Shown: piece by piece, positions 5,192 to 11,841 of the stretch
Position numbering within the stretch: the first letter of the stretch is position 1
How the letters are laid out: every line of letters starts with the position of its first letter
DNA from: Angelakisella sp.
GTDB taxonomy: Bacteria > Bacillota > Clostridia > Oscillospirales > Ruminococcaceae
NCBI GenBank assembly: GCA_020025195.1
Contig: JAHHSN010000040.1
Span: 1 to 11,841 of the forward strand
Length of the DNA stretch: 11,841 nt
Direction of reading: 5' to 3'
Notes under the pieces: generated by a model
Told to the model about the DNA's origin: nothing
Seen by the model: only the letters and a program-made list of their open reading frames with translations
Databases searched by the model: none
Position numbers and translations under genes: made by a program

Positions 5192-5249
5192 ATGGATGAA
5201 GTCCGCGCTTGGCGGCTCCATCCCAAAAAGAAAGAGGAGGACGGTTCCT

Positions 5250-5447
5250 ATGAAGATCACCAAGGAAATGGGCATCATGGAAGTGGTGCAGAAATATCCC
5301 CAGACCATCGAGATTTTTCAGCGTTTCGGCATGGGCTGCATCGGCTGTGCCGCCGCGCATTTTGAAAACATCGAGCAGGGCGCGCTGGCCCACGGCATGG
5401 ATGTGGACGCGCTCATGGCTGCGCTGAACGAAGGCGTGGAGGGCTGA
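5250..5447 (+). CDS. DUF1858 protein (hybrid-cluster-associated redox disulfide domain)
   Basis: This 65-residue cytoplasmic protein consists almost wholly of a DUF1858 domain, the family also called hybrid cluster protein-associated redox disulfide domain. It begins with MKITKEMGIMEVVQKYPQTI, continues EIFQRFGMGCIGCAAAHFENIEQGALAHGMD, and ends in a short helix. C30 and C33 form the CxxC that defines the family. The domain is thought to take part in thiol redox chemistry or metal-cluster chemistry; the exact role is not established. The start is chosen from AGAGGAGG (5233-5240) nine bases upstream. An upstream extension of the frame to 5007 crosses two terminators and a promoter and is not coding. 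It is transcribed alone. No hybrid cluster protein gene is in this window. Confidence 0.88.
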   Translation: MKITKEMGIMEVVQKYPQTIEIFQRFGMGCIGCAAAHFENIEQGALAHGMDVDALMAALNEGVEG

Positions 5448-5460
5448 ACCGCAAAATAAA

Positions 5461-5493
5461 AAACCGCTCCCGGTTCCCGGCGAGCGGTTTTTT
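5461..5493. terminator. Bidirectional terminator between the DUF1858 and zinc-ribbon genes
   Basis: AAACCGCTC (5461-5469) pairs with GAGCGGTTT (5482-5490). Six T follow on the plus strand (5488-5493), and an A-rich run precedes the stem and reads as T on the minus strand. It lies 13 bases after the DUF1858 stop and 13 bases beyond the stop of the convergent minus-strand gene, so it can serve both. Confidence 0.88.
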
Positions 5494-5506
5494 ATTATCT
5501 TGTTCT

Positions 5507-6031
5507 TTATGCTCCCACACAGCAGGGAAGCTCCTCACAGAAGAAGACCTCCCCGTCCCAGAACAGCGCCTTCTCCGTGCAGACGGAGGCGCTTACACCG
5601 TTTGCCTCGGGAGCCTCCTCCATTCCATAGGGGAATTCCTCATAGTATGGGAACTCCTCAAAGGGGATCCGCTCCAGCACGCGGTCTAAAAAGCGGAAGG
5701 ACCAGCCCACCGAAAGGAAGGCCAGCAGCACGCCGATGATCCGCACCACCAGAGCGGCGCGGGCAAAGTTCCTAAGGTGAGGGTTGTTCCCGACCCCCAG
5801 CGCCCAGACAATCATGAAGATCAGCCCGACAACGGGGATGGTATTGAGCACGAGAAGCCCGATGTACTGCAGCACCGAAAGGGGACGGGCGCTGCCGTTT
5901 GGGCCGTCCTCCCGGTGTTCGCGGCGGGGACGGTACTCCGCGTAATCCTCCGCGGTGAGACGGCTGCCGCAGGAAGGGCAGAAGCCGGCGTCATCGGGGA
6001 CGGCGGCGGAGCAGCGGGGACAAAATCTCAT
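5507..6031 (-). CDS. Zinc-ribbon membrane protein of unknown function
   Basis: This 174-residue protein begins with a zinc ribbon, MRFCPRCSAAVPDDAGFCPSCG (C4, C7, C18, C21). A charged linker follows (27-48), then two membrane segments at about 51-79 and 89-112. This layout is common in Clostridia as 'zinc-ribbon domain-containing protein'; no function is assigned. The tail after residue 118 is acidic and aromatic, with a near-repeat EEFPYYEEFPYGMEE (125-139), and ends in a cysteine-rich stretch (C151, C165, C170, C171). The start is set by AAGGAGGA (6048-6041), nine bases upstream; an upstream in-frame ATG at 6145 would cross the promoter. It has its own promoter and shares the terminator at 5461-5493. 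Confidence 0.82.
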   Translation of the reverse strand: MRFCPRCSAAVPDDAGFCPSCGSRLTAEDYAEYRPRREHREDGPNGSARPLSVLQYIGLLVLNTIPVVGLIFMIVWALGVGNNPHLRNFARAALVVRIIGVLLAFLSVGWSFRFLDRVLERIPFEEFPYYEEFPYGMEEAPEANGVSASVCTEKALFWDGEVFFCEELPCCVGA

Positions 6032-6077
6032 ATTCTGTTTTCCTCCTTGTGAGAAAATAGTGTTTTCGGCTTTTCCT

Positions 6078-6106
6078 ATTATAGCGAAAAACGGTTTCTT
6101 TGGGAA
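6078..6106 (-). promoter_or_regulatory. Promoter of the zinc-ribbon gene
   Basis: A perfect -10 TATAAT (6083-6078, minus strand) is 17 bases from TTCCCA (6106-6101), which matches four of six -35 positions. The start is near 6071, about 40 bases before the ATG. Confidence 0.65.
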
Positions 6107-6128
6107 GCCCCCTCTCCCCGTAAAGGAA

Positions 6129-6157
6129 CAGGGGCGTCCCGCCATGGAACACCCCTG
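6129..6157 (-). terminator. Hairpin, probable terminator of the htrA-like gene
   Basis: On the minus strand CAGGGGTGTTCC (6157-6146) pairs with GGGACGCCCCTG (6140-6129), twelve pairs including two G-T wobbles, around a five-base loop. The following TTCCTTTA is a weak T-run. It lies 41 bases beyond the stop codon. Confidence 0.5.
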
Positions 6158-6197
6158 CCCTTTTGAGAAAGAAGAAAGATATTAGTGGAAATCAAAT

Positions 6198-7556
6198 TTA
6201 AGAATGGGCGCCCTCCGGGACATACTCGGTGAGGAGGAGGGAAAGGGTATATTCCTTGCCGTCCCGCTCCACGAGGACCTCCACACGGTCTCCGACCTTC
6301 GAGGCCTTCAGCGCCTCGGTAAGGTCTTCGTTCTTGGTGATGGGAGTCTCCCCGAAGCGCACCACGCGGTCGCCGGGCTTGAGACCGCCCAAAGCGGCGA
6401 TGGAACCGGACTGCACACCCTGAATATAGACGCCGGGGTTCTTGACCCCATAGTATTCGGCGGTCTTCTCGTCCTTGATCTCGAGGATATTGACCCCGAG
6501 GACAATCCGTCCGGTCACATAGCCCTCGGTGATGAGGTCATCGATGATGTCCCGGACGCTGTTCACCGGAATGGCAAAGCCGATGTTGTCGACCGCGTTG
6601 CCGGCGGAATCAGAGGTAGACTTCGCGTTCACGATGCCGATAAGCTCGCCCGCGGAGTTAAAGAGCCCGCCGCCGGAATTCCCGGGGTTGACCGCGGCAT
6701 TGGTCTGCAGCAGGGTCATGGTCACGTTATCAATGGTGACCTCCCGCTCCAGAGCGCTCACGATGCCGTCGGTGACGGTGCCGGAAAGGGTGCCGAGGGG
6801 GTTGCCGATGGCGAGGACAAAGTCCCCGACCGCCAGGCTGTCGGAATCGCCCAGTACGGCGGGCGTCAGGCCCTTCGCGTCCACCTTAACGACCGCGATA
6901 TCATTATTGATGTCGCTCCCCACCACGCGGCCGGGATAGGACGTTCCGTCGGAAAGGGTGACGTTCACATTGCGGGCATCCTTGATAACATGGTGATTGG
7001 TAACGATGTAGCCGTCCTCGGTCAGGATGACGCCGCTGCCGGCCCCCTGAGTGACAAACTGCTGGTAAAAGAGGCTGGTGGTGACCTTTTCGGTCGTGAT
7101 GGCAACGACGCTGGGCTCCGTCTTCTTGGCAATGGCGGAGACGCCGCTCGCTGTATGTTCCGCCGAAACGCCCGTCCCGGCGGACTGGTAAAGGACAGTG
7201 GGGGAACCGATGAGCCCCATGCGGGAGGCCAGCACCGCGCCGCCCGCGCCCGAAAGCGCCGAAAGCACGATAAGCCCCGCCGCAAAACAGGCCGCCTTCC
7301 CTTTTCTGCCCATTTTAGGTTGGTGGCGTCCGGGAGAGGTCTCCGAGGCAGGCGTTTGCTGCGCCTGCCCGGACGCGCTGTTTTGGAAGGAAGAAGAATG
7401 ATTTGCGGTTTGGCCGGAAGCGCCTCCTGCAGCGCCGTCCTGCCGTATGTGATCGGAGGTGTAGCGGTATTCGCCGCTCGCTCCGTTATTGTAGTTGGTG
7501 TGGTCATAACCAAAGCGGTTGTCCGGTCCATTCATCTCATTGCGGTTGTCCATCAT
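6198..7556 (-). CDS. HtrA/DegP-like serine protease with one PDZ domain
   Basis: This 452-residue membrane-anchored protease is of the S1C family and degrades misfolded or stress-damaged proteins outside the membrane. Its N-terminal 85 residues are hydrophilic, rich in Asn, Gly, Ser and Gln, and presumably cytoplasmic. A single membrane helix follows (about 88-112). The trypsin-like domain carries H189 (VTNHHV), D219 (NNDIAVVKV) and S294 (NPGNSGGGLF). The PDZ domain spans about 351-445 (IVLGVNILEI, GVYIQGVQSGSIAALGGLKPGDRVVRFGETPI). One PDZ and a membrane anchor match the Firmicutes HtrA/HtrB type. GGAG (7566-7563) is six bases from the first of two tandem ATG codons. The gene is transcribed alone; no clear promoter was identified, the best -10 being TAGAAT at 7630-7625 without a good -35. 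Confidence 0.95.
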   Translation of the reverse strand: MMDNRNEMNGPDNRFGYDHTNYNNGASGEYRYTSDHIRQDGAAGGASGQTANHSSSFQNSASGQAQQTPASETSPGRHQPKMGRKGKAACFAAGLIVLSALSGAGGAVLASRMGLIGSPTVLYQSAGTGVSAEHTASGVSAIAKKTEPSVVAITTEKVTTSLFYQQFVTQGAGSGVILTEDGYIVTNHHVIKDARNVNVTLSDGTSYPGRVVGSDINNDIAVVKVDAKGLTPAVLGDSDSLAVGDFVLAIGNPLGTLSGTVTDGIVSALEREVTIDNVTMTLLQTNAAVNPGNSGGGLFNSAGELIGIVNAKSTSDSAGNAVDNIGFAIPVNSVRDIIDDLITEGYVTGRIVLGVNILEIKDEKTAEYYGVKNPGVYIQGVQSGSIAALGGLKPGDRVVRFGETPITKNEDLTEALKASKVGDRVEVLVERDGKEYTLSLLLTEYVPEGAHS

Positions 7557-7748
7557 TAGAAGCTCCTTTCTCTGCCCGCCGGCTTCTGTCGGCCTTTTGG
7601 TGGCAGCTCCTTTTAACAGCTCTTATTCTACCGCCCATTTATGAACTGGTTTTAACGAGGAATCGGAAACTTCGTAAATGGTTTGTAAAATGAAGCGGAA
7701 GGAATTATGAATAAATTTTGAGGCAGCCCCGCAAATATGCAGAATTCC

Positions 7749-7776
7749 TTGCAATCCCCCTCAAAAAACGTATAAT
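7749..7776 (+). promoter_or_regulatory. Promoter of the proS-mrp-coaX run
   Basis: TTGCAA (7749-7754) and a perfect TATAAT (7771-7776) are 16 bases apart. The start is near 7783, about 40 bases before the chosen ATG. The leader is too short for a T-box, so proS here is not T-box controlled. Confidence 0.75.
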
Positions 7777-7821
7777 AAATAAGGATAAGATCAAATAGTT
7801 CACGAAACGGAGAAAATGATT

Positions 7822-9258
7822 ATGGCAGACCAAAAGAAAATGGTAGAAGATATCACCTCTATGGAGGTGGATTTTGCCCAGTGGTACACCGATGTGGTAA
7901 AGAAGGCCGAGCTGGTGGATTACGGCAGTGTCCGCGGTTGTATGGTCATCCGTCCCTACGGCTACGCCATCTGGGAAAATATCCAGCACATTCTGGACGG
8001 GATGTTTAAGGCAACCGGCCATCAGAACGTCTATATGCCGATGCTCATTCCCGAAAGCCTCCTCCAGAAGGAGAAGGACCATGTGGAGGGCTTCGCGCCC
8101 GAGGTGGCGTGGGTCACCATGGGCGGCGAGGAGAAGCTGGAGGAGCGCCTCTGCGTGCGCCCCACCTCCGAGACGCTGTTCTGTGAGCACTATGCCCACA
8201 TCATCCATTCCTACCGCGACCTGCCCAAGCTCTATAACCAGTGGTGCAGCGTCATGCGCTGGGAAAAGACCACCCGCCCCTTCCTGCGCTCCGCTGAGTT
8301 CCTGTGGCAGGAGGGTCATACCATGCATGAGACCGCCGAGGAGGCCATCGCCGAGACCGAAAAGATGCTGGGTATCTACGCCGATTTCTGCGAGCAGTAC
8401 CTCGCCATTCCGGTGGTGCGCGGCAAAAAGACCGACAAAGAAAAATTCGCGGGGGCCGAGGCCACCTATACCATTGAGGCCATGATGCACGACGGCAAGA
8501 GCCTGCAGAGCGGCACCTCCCACTACTTCGGGGACGGCTTCGCGAAGGCCTTCGATATTCAGTTCACCGGACGGAACAACACCCTGCAGTATCCCCACCA
8601 GACCAGCTGGGGAATGTCCACCCGCATCATCGGCGCCATCATCATGACCCACGGCGATGACAACGGTCTGGTGCTGCCCCCCGCCGTCGCTCCCGTTCAG
8701 GTGGAGATCGTTCCCATCGCCCAGCACAAGGAAGGCGTTTCCGAAAAGGCGCTGGAGCTGCGGGACCGTCTCAAGGCGTCCTTCCGCTGCGATGTGGACC
8801 TTTCCGACAACACCCCCGGCTGGAAGTTCGCCCAGTATGAGATGAAGGGCGTTCCGCTGCGTCTGGAGATCGGACCCAAGGATATCGCCCAGAACCAGTG
8901 CGTTCTGGTCCGCCGCGACACCCGGGAAAAGACCTTCGTTCCTCTGGAGAATCTGGAGGCGGAGATCGGGCGTCTCCTCACCGCCATCCGCGACAACCTC
9001 TATGAGAAGGCCCTTGCCAACCGCGAGGCGCACACCTACACCGCCCACAGCATGGAGGAGATGAAAAAGGTGGCCGATGAGCACACCGGCTTCTACAAGA
9101 CCATGTGGTGCGGCGACCTGGAATGTGAGCTGCGGATGAAGGATGAGATCGGCGTTACCAGCCGCTGCATGCCCCTCCAGCAGGAGGATCTCGGCAAGAC
9201 CTGCGTCTGCTGCGGCAAGCCCGCCAAGCACTCCATCATCTGGGGTAAGGCGTATTAA
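7822..9258 (+). CDS. proS: Proline--tRNA ligase, archaeal/eukaryotic-type short form
   Basis: This 478-residue class II synthetase charges tRNA-Pro with proline. Visible motifs are motif 1 near residues 40-62 (CMVIRPYGYAIWENIQ), the TSE loop RPTSET (113-118), motif 2 RWEKTTRPFLRSAEFLWQEGHTMH (146-169) and motif 3 GDDNGLVLPPAVAPVQV (278-294). The anticodon-binding domain spans about 295-400. The C-terminal zinc-type domain has cysteines at 430, 435, 449, 461, 463 and 464, and the protein ends in Tyr. No editing insertion lies between motifs 2 and 3, as expected for this type, unlike the roughly 570-residue bacterial form. An ATG at 7816 is only three bases after GGAG (7809-7812); the one at 7822 is nine bases away and gives the usual MADQKK start. 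It is first in a run with mrp and coaX. Confidence 0.96.
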   Translation: MADQKKMVEDITSMEVDFAQWYTDVVKKAELVDYGSVRGCMVIRPYGYAIWENIQHILDGMFKATGHQNVYMPMLIPESLLQKEKDHVEGFAPEVAWVTMGGEEKLEERLCVRPTSETLFCEHYAHIIHSYRDLPKLYNQWCSVMRWEKTTRPFLRSAEFLWQEGHTMHETAEEAIAETEKMLGIYADFCEQYLAIPVVRGKKTDKEKFAGAEATYTIEAMMHDGKSLQSGTSHYFGDGFAKAFDIQFTGRNNTLQYPHQTSWGMSTRIIGAIIMTHGDDNGLVLPPAVAPVQVEIVPIAQHKEGVSEKALELRDRLKASFRCDVDLSDNTPGWKFAQYEMKGVPLRLEIGPKDIAQNQCVLVRRDTREKTFVPLENLEAEIGRLLTAIRDNLYEKALANREAHTYTAHSMEEMKKVADEHTGFYKTMWCGDLECELRMKDEIGVTSRCMPLQQEDLGKTCVCCGKPAKHSIIWGKAY

Positions 9259-9298
9259 GAAAACCAACTTTCAAACCATATAAGGAGGCGTACCCTCT

Positions 9299-10123
9299 AT
9301 GGGATGTACCCATGACTGCTCGTCCTGCGGCCACGACTGCGGGAATGAAGCGGAAAGCATGCTTAAAAAACTGAACGAACAGAGCACCGTCAAAAAGGTG
9401 ATCGGCGTGGTGAGCGGCAAAGGCGGCGTCGGCAAGTCGCTCGTCACCTCGCTCATGGCGGTTTCGATGCAGCGGCTGGGCTACCGCACCGCCATTATGG
9501 ACGCGGATATTACCGGCCCTTCCATTCCCCGTGCCTTCGGACTGCACGACAAGGCGGAGACCTTCGGTAATCTTCTGCTCCCGGAGGTCAGCAAGATGGG
9601 CACCCAGATCATGTCCATCAACCTGCTGCTGGAGCAGGAGACCGATCCCGTCGTCTGGCGCGGCCCCGTCATCGCGGGCGCTGTCACCCAGTTCTGGACC
9701 GACTGCTACTGGAAGGACGTGGACTTTATGTTCGTCGATATGCCTCCCGGCACCGGCGACGTCCCCCTCACTGTTTTCCAGTCCCTTCCCGTGGACGGCA
9801 TCCTCATCGTCACCTCTCCGCAGGAGCTGGTCTCCATGATCGTCGAGAAAGCGGTCAAGATGGCGGAGCTGATGAATGTCCCGGTGCTCGGCGTTGTAGA
9901 AAACATGAGCTACTATGTCTGCCCCGACTGCAAAAAGGAGCATAAGATTTTCGGTGAAAGCCATCTGGAGGAGGTCGCCGCCCAGCACGGGCTGCCCGTC
10001 CTCGCCCGGCTCCCCATCGACCCCTCTCTCAGCCGCCAGATGGACGGCGGGCTCATTGAGCTTTTCGAGGGCGACTGGATGCAGGGCGCTGCCGACCGCA
10101 TTTCGGAGCTTCTTCCCCGTTAA
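9299..10123 (+). CDS. Mrp/NBP35-family Fe-S cluster carrier ATPase
   Basis: This 274-residue cytoplasmic P-loop NTPase of the Mrp/ApbC/NBP35 family is expected to carry and hand over Fe-S clusters to apoproteins as a dimer. The deviant Walker A GKGGVGKS is at 40-47. DADITGPSIPR (68-78) and VDMPPGTGDVPLT (146-158) are the other nucleotide-site blocks. C208 and C211 (CPDC) form the bridging cluster-binding CxxC. An N-terminal cysteine cluster, MGCTHDCSSCGHDC with C3, C7, C10 and C14, recalls the extra N-terminal cluster site of NBP35 but is more compact. AAGGAGG (9282-9288) lies ten bases before the ATG. The gap after proS is 40 bases and the gap to coaX is 12, with no terminator, so co-transcription is likely. 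Confidence 0.94.
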   Translation: MGCTHDCSSCGHDCGNEAESMLKKLNEQSTVKKVIGVVSGKGGVGKSLVTSLMAVSMQRLGYRTAIMDADITGPSIPRAFGLHDKAETFGNLLLPEVSKMGTQIMSINLLLEQETDPVVWRGPVIAGAVTQFWTDCYWKDVDFMFVDMPPGTGDVPLTVFQSLPVDGILIVTSPQELVSMIVEKAVKMAELMNVPVLGVVENMSYYVCPDCKKEHKIFGESHLEEVAAQHGLPVLARLPIDPSLSRQMDGGLIELFEGDWMQGAADRISELLPR

Positions 10124-10135
10124 GGAGGTTTCCCC

Positions 10136-10906
10136 ATGATTCTCACCATTGATATCGGCAATTCCAATATCTGCTTCGGCGTCTATGACGGGGAGGAGCT
10201 TAAGTTTACCGCCCGCGCCAAAACCGACGCCCAGCGCACCGAAACGGAATACGCCGTCTTTCTGGATAACATCTTCCGCCTGCGGAACTTCGATGCGAGG
10301 TCCCTCACCGGCGCCGCCATTTCCTCGGTAGTGCCCTCCCTCACCCGGGTCTTTACCGATGCGGTGAAGCTGATCGGCGATATTCCCACCGTTGTGGTGG
10401 GGCCCGGCGTCAAAACCGGCCTCAACATCCGCATTGACGAGCCCGCCTCTCTGGGCGCCGACCTCGTCTGCACCGCGGTGGGCGCGGCGGAAGCTTTTCC
10501 GCTCCCCGCCATCATTCTCGACCTCGGCACCGCCACCAAAATCACGGTAATCACCAAAAACCGGGACTTCATCGGCGGCGCCATCATGCCGGGCGTGCTC
10601 ATCTCTCTGGGCGCCCTTTCCGGCTCCACCTCCCTCCTGCCCTCCATCGGACTGGGCACAGGCAAGGTAAAGGTCATCGGCGCCAACACGGTGGATTGCA
10701 TGCTCTCCGGCGCCATCCTCGGCACGGCAGGCGCTCTGGACGGGCTCATTGAGCGCTACAAGGCGGAGCTGGGCGAGGTACCGACCGTGGTCGCCTGCGG
10801 CGGACTTGCCCCCGGCATCGTCCCCCACTGTAAGACCCCCATTCAGATTATGCCGAATCTTCTCCTGGATGGACTGCTCTCCATCTACCGGAGAAACATC
10901 GGCTGA
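10136..10906 (+). CDS. coaX: Type III pantothenate kinase
   Basis: This 256-residue cytoplasmic enzyme phosphorylates pantothenate with ATP, the first step of coenzyme A synthesis. It is an ASKHA-fold kinase of the CoaX type, normally requiring a monovalent cation and not feedback-inhibited by CoA. Motifs are DIGNSN (6-11) for ATP phosphate, GADLV (107-111) holding the catalytic Asp109, DLGTATK (129-135) and GGAIMPG (147-153). Two positions depart from the commonest form: GADR reads GADL and DxGTATT reads DLGTATK. Both may be lineage variants. Length is typical. The ribosome binding site AAGGAGG (10122-10128) overlaps the mrp stop codon, indicating translational linkage. The ECF transporter gene follows. 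Confidence 0.95.
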   Translation: MILTIDIGNSNICFGVYDGEELKFTARAKTDAQRTETEYAVFLDNIFRLRNFDARSLTGAAISSVVPSLTRVFTDAVKLIGDIPTVVVGPGVKTGLNIRIDEPASLGADLVCTAVGAAEAFPLPAIILDLGTATKITVITKNRDFIGGAIMPGVLISLGALSGSTSLLPSIGLGTGKVKVIGANTVDCMLSGAILGTAGALDGLIERYKAELGEVPTVVACGGLAPGIVPHCKTPIQIMPNLLLDGLLSIYRRNIG

Positions 10907-11114
10907 TTTTTTCGGTTTGCAGGCGTTTTTCGCCTTCAAATAAATTTATTTTGCGCTGTATCCGAAAACAGTGCTCCCGCAGCAAGGCGCTTCCCGAAAC
11001 GCCCGGACGGGCTGCATTTCCCCTTTGGGGAAAGCGGCACCACTTTCATCCGGACTTTTCCTCTCTATAAGCGCGCCGGACGGGAGATTGCGGAATAGCA
11101 GCAAGGAGTGTATT
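10907..11114 (+). promoter_or_regulatory. Structured leader upstream of the ECF transporter gene
   Basis: This 208-base gap has no gene. It starts with weak terminator-like elements: TTTTTT near 10912 and GGCG-TTTTT-CGCC near 10922-10934. A perfect AT palindrome, AAATAAATTTATTT, is at 10938-10951. Three hairpins follow. GCGCTGT (10953-10959) pairs with ACAGTGC (10968-10974). GCCC (11001-11004) pairs with GGGC (11009-11012). GCTGC-A-TTTCCCC (11011-11023) pairs with GGGGAAA-GCGGC (11027-11038). None has a T-run. A weak -10-like TATAAG is at 11066-11071 with a poor -35. No known riboswitch consensus was recognised. Confidence 0.45.
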
Positions 11115-11711
11115 ATGAATAACAGCAAAACCCGCCGGCTCACGCAGCTGGGCATCCTCACCGCCGTCATCATCATCATGACATTTACCCCTTTGGGGTA
11201 CATCAAGACGATGGGACTTTCCGTCACCCTGCTTCACATCCCCGTCATCCTCGGGGCGTGCCTGATGGGACCCATCGACGGCATGATCCTCGGCGCCGTA
11301 TTCGGCCTCACCAGCTTTGCCCAGTGCTTCGGGCTGGAGCCCTTCGGCACCACCCTGCTCGGCATCAACCCGGTCGGGACGTTCATCACCTGCCTGGTCC
11401 CCCGGATGCTCTTCGGACTGATCGCGGGGCTTCTTTACCGGGCGCTCAAGAAAACCGGTGCCAAGAAGTTTTCCGCCGCGGCAACCGGCCTTGTCGCCAC
11501 CGTCTGCCACACCGCCCTCTTTATGGGCTCGCTCTGCCTTTTCTTCTATAAGACCGAGTTCCTTCAGGGCTTTGTCGAGACGCTGGGCGTCACCAACGTT
11601 CTTGCCTTTATTATCGCCTTTATCGGCATCGGAGCGCTCATAGAGATTGCGCTGGCCACCGTCGTGAACGCGGTGCTCGTCCCCGTGCTCAGCAAAGCGC
11701 TGAACCGCTGA
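11115..11711 (+). CDS. ECF transporter S component, possibly for pantothenate
   Basis: This 198-residue membrane protein is the substrate-binding S component of an energy-coupling factor (vitamin) transporter. S components work with shared EcfA/A'/T subunits encoded elsewhere. About six hydrophobic segments are visible: LGILTAVIIIMTF; LLHIPVILGACLMG; GMILGAVFGLTSFAQC; VGTFITCLVPRMLFGLIAGLL; a long one near 120-140; and NVLAFIIAFIGIGALIEIALATVVNAVLVPVL. The N-terminal charged RRLTQLGILTA and the PVILGACLMGP...G.ILGA.FGL pattern fit the PF12822-type family, which includes the pantothenate transporter PanT. Substrate cannot be read from sequence; pantothenate is inferred from coaX next door. AAGGAG (11103-11108) sets the start, six bases away. 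An upstream in-frame extension to 10971 is not coding. Confidence 0.88.
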   Translation: MNNSKTRRLTQLGILTAVIIIMTFTPLGYIKTMGLSVTLLHIPVILGACLMGPIDGMILGAVFGLTSFAQCFGLEPFGTTLLGINPVGTFITCLVPRMLFGLIAGLLYRALKKTGAKKFSAAATGLVATVCHTALFMGSLCLFFYKTEFLQGFVETLGVTNVLAFIIAFIGIGALIEIALATVVNAVLVPVLSKALNR

Positions 11712-11735
11712 CCTTAAAAGCCGAAATCATCCCCC

Positions 11736-11769
11736 GCCTCTCCCTTTCCCGGGAGGGGCTTTTCTTTTT
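11736..11769 (+). terminator. Terminator of the ECF transporter gene
   Basis: GCCTCTCCC (11736-11744) pairs with GGGAGGGGC (11751-11759) with one T-G pair, around loop TTTCCC. TTTTCTTTTT follows to 11769. The remaining 72 bases to the window end are very GC-rich and show no gene. Confidence 0.88.
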
Positions 11770-11841
11770 GCGCGGGGTGGGGCCGGAGCCGGCGGATCAG
11801 GTGCGGGCGTTTTGCTCCCCGGGCGGGGCCCCCGCAAGGGG

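Noticed and set aside
6204..7559. 451-residue open frame antisense to the htrA-like gene
   Set aside because: The minus-strand frame encodes a full protease with its triad and PDZ domain. The plus-strand frame has no family similarity and arises from GC-rich third positions.
7705..9267. 520-residue open frame antisense to proS
   Set aside because: proS is unmistakable on the plus strand with promoter and ribosome binding site. The antisense frame has a low-complexity, Gly/Val/Leu/His-rich shadow composition.
9236..10939. 567-residue open frame antisense to mrp and coaX
   Set aside because: It spans two well-supported genes on the other strand and resembles no protein family; codon-bias artefact.
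11770..11841. GC-rich end of the window with runs of G and C
   Set aside because: There is no reading frame with a start site, no complete hairpin plus T-run and no repeat; it is cut by the window edge.

Overview
The window looks like chromosomal DNA from a GC-rich, spore-forming member of the Clostridia, probably Oscillospiraceae/Ruminococcaceae-like. This is inferred from an spmA-spmB spore-maturation pair, an AbrB-type transition-state regulator, a class B sortase, strong GGAGG ribosome binding sites, sigma-A promoters with 16-17 bp spacers, and a lysyl-tRNA synthetase carrying an extra tRNA-binding domain. No mobile element, CRISPR array, rRNA or phage gene was recognised.

Layout, left to right. 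The window opens inside lysS, whose 3' end encodes a fused EMAPII/MetG-type tRNA-binding domain and ends at a clear terminator. A low-GC gap follows. Next is a complete tRNA-Arg(CCT) gene on the minus strand with its own TTGACA/TAAAAT promoter and terminator. Then come a Nudix hydrolase (+) with a hairpin-rich leader, the minus-strand spmA-spmB operon, and, divergent from it, an abrB-like regulator with a C-terminal four-cysteine motif. Between abrB and the next gene lies a 410-base stretch that folds into several nested hairpins and ends in a strong terminator; it is a candidate non-coding RNA or structured 3' UTR. After it come a class B sortase that appears to be a lipoprotein, a 65-residue DUF1858 redox-disulfide protein (+), a minus-strand zinc-ribbon membrane protein, and a minus-strand HtrA-like serine protease with a PDZ domain.

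The right third is a plus-strand run: proS (short archaeal/eukaryotic-type prolyl-tRNA synthetase), an Mrp/NBP35-type Fe-S ATPase and coaX (type III pantothenate kinase). They have short gaps and no terminator between them, so they are probably co-transcribed. An ECF transporter S component follows after a 208-base structured leader. Its place next to coaX suggests, but does not prove, that it imports pantothenate, so that uptake and first phosphorylation of the CoA precursor would sit side by side.

Most of the window is ordinary core genome. The points most worth a second look are the structured RNA downstream of abrB with its isolated T-box-like motif, the sortase with a lipobox, and the leader of the ECF transporter gene. 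Long open frames antisense to htrA, proS, mrp-coaX and the sortase are by-products of GC-rich codon use and were not annotated.
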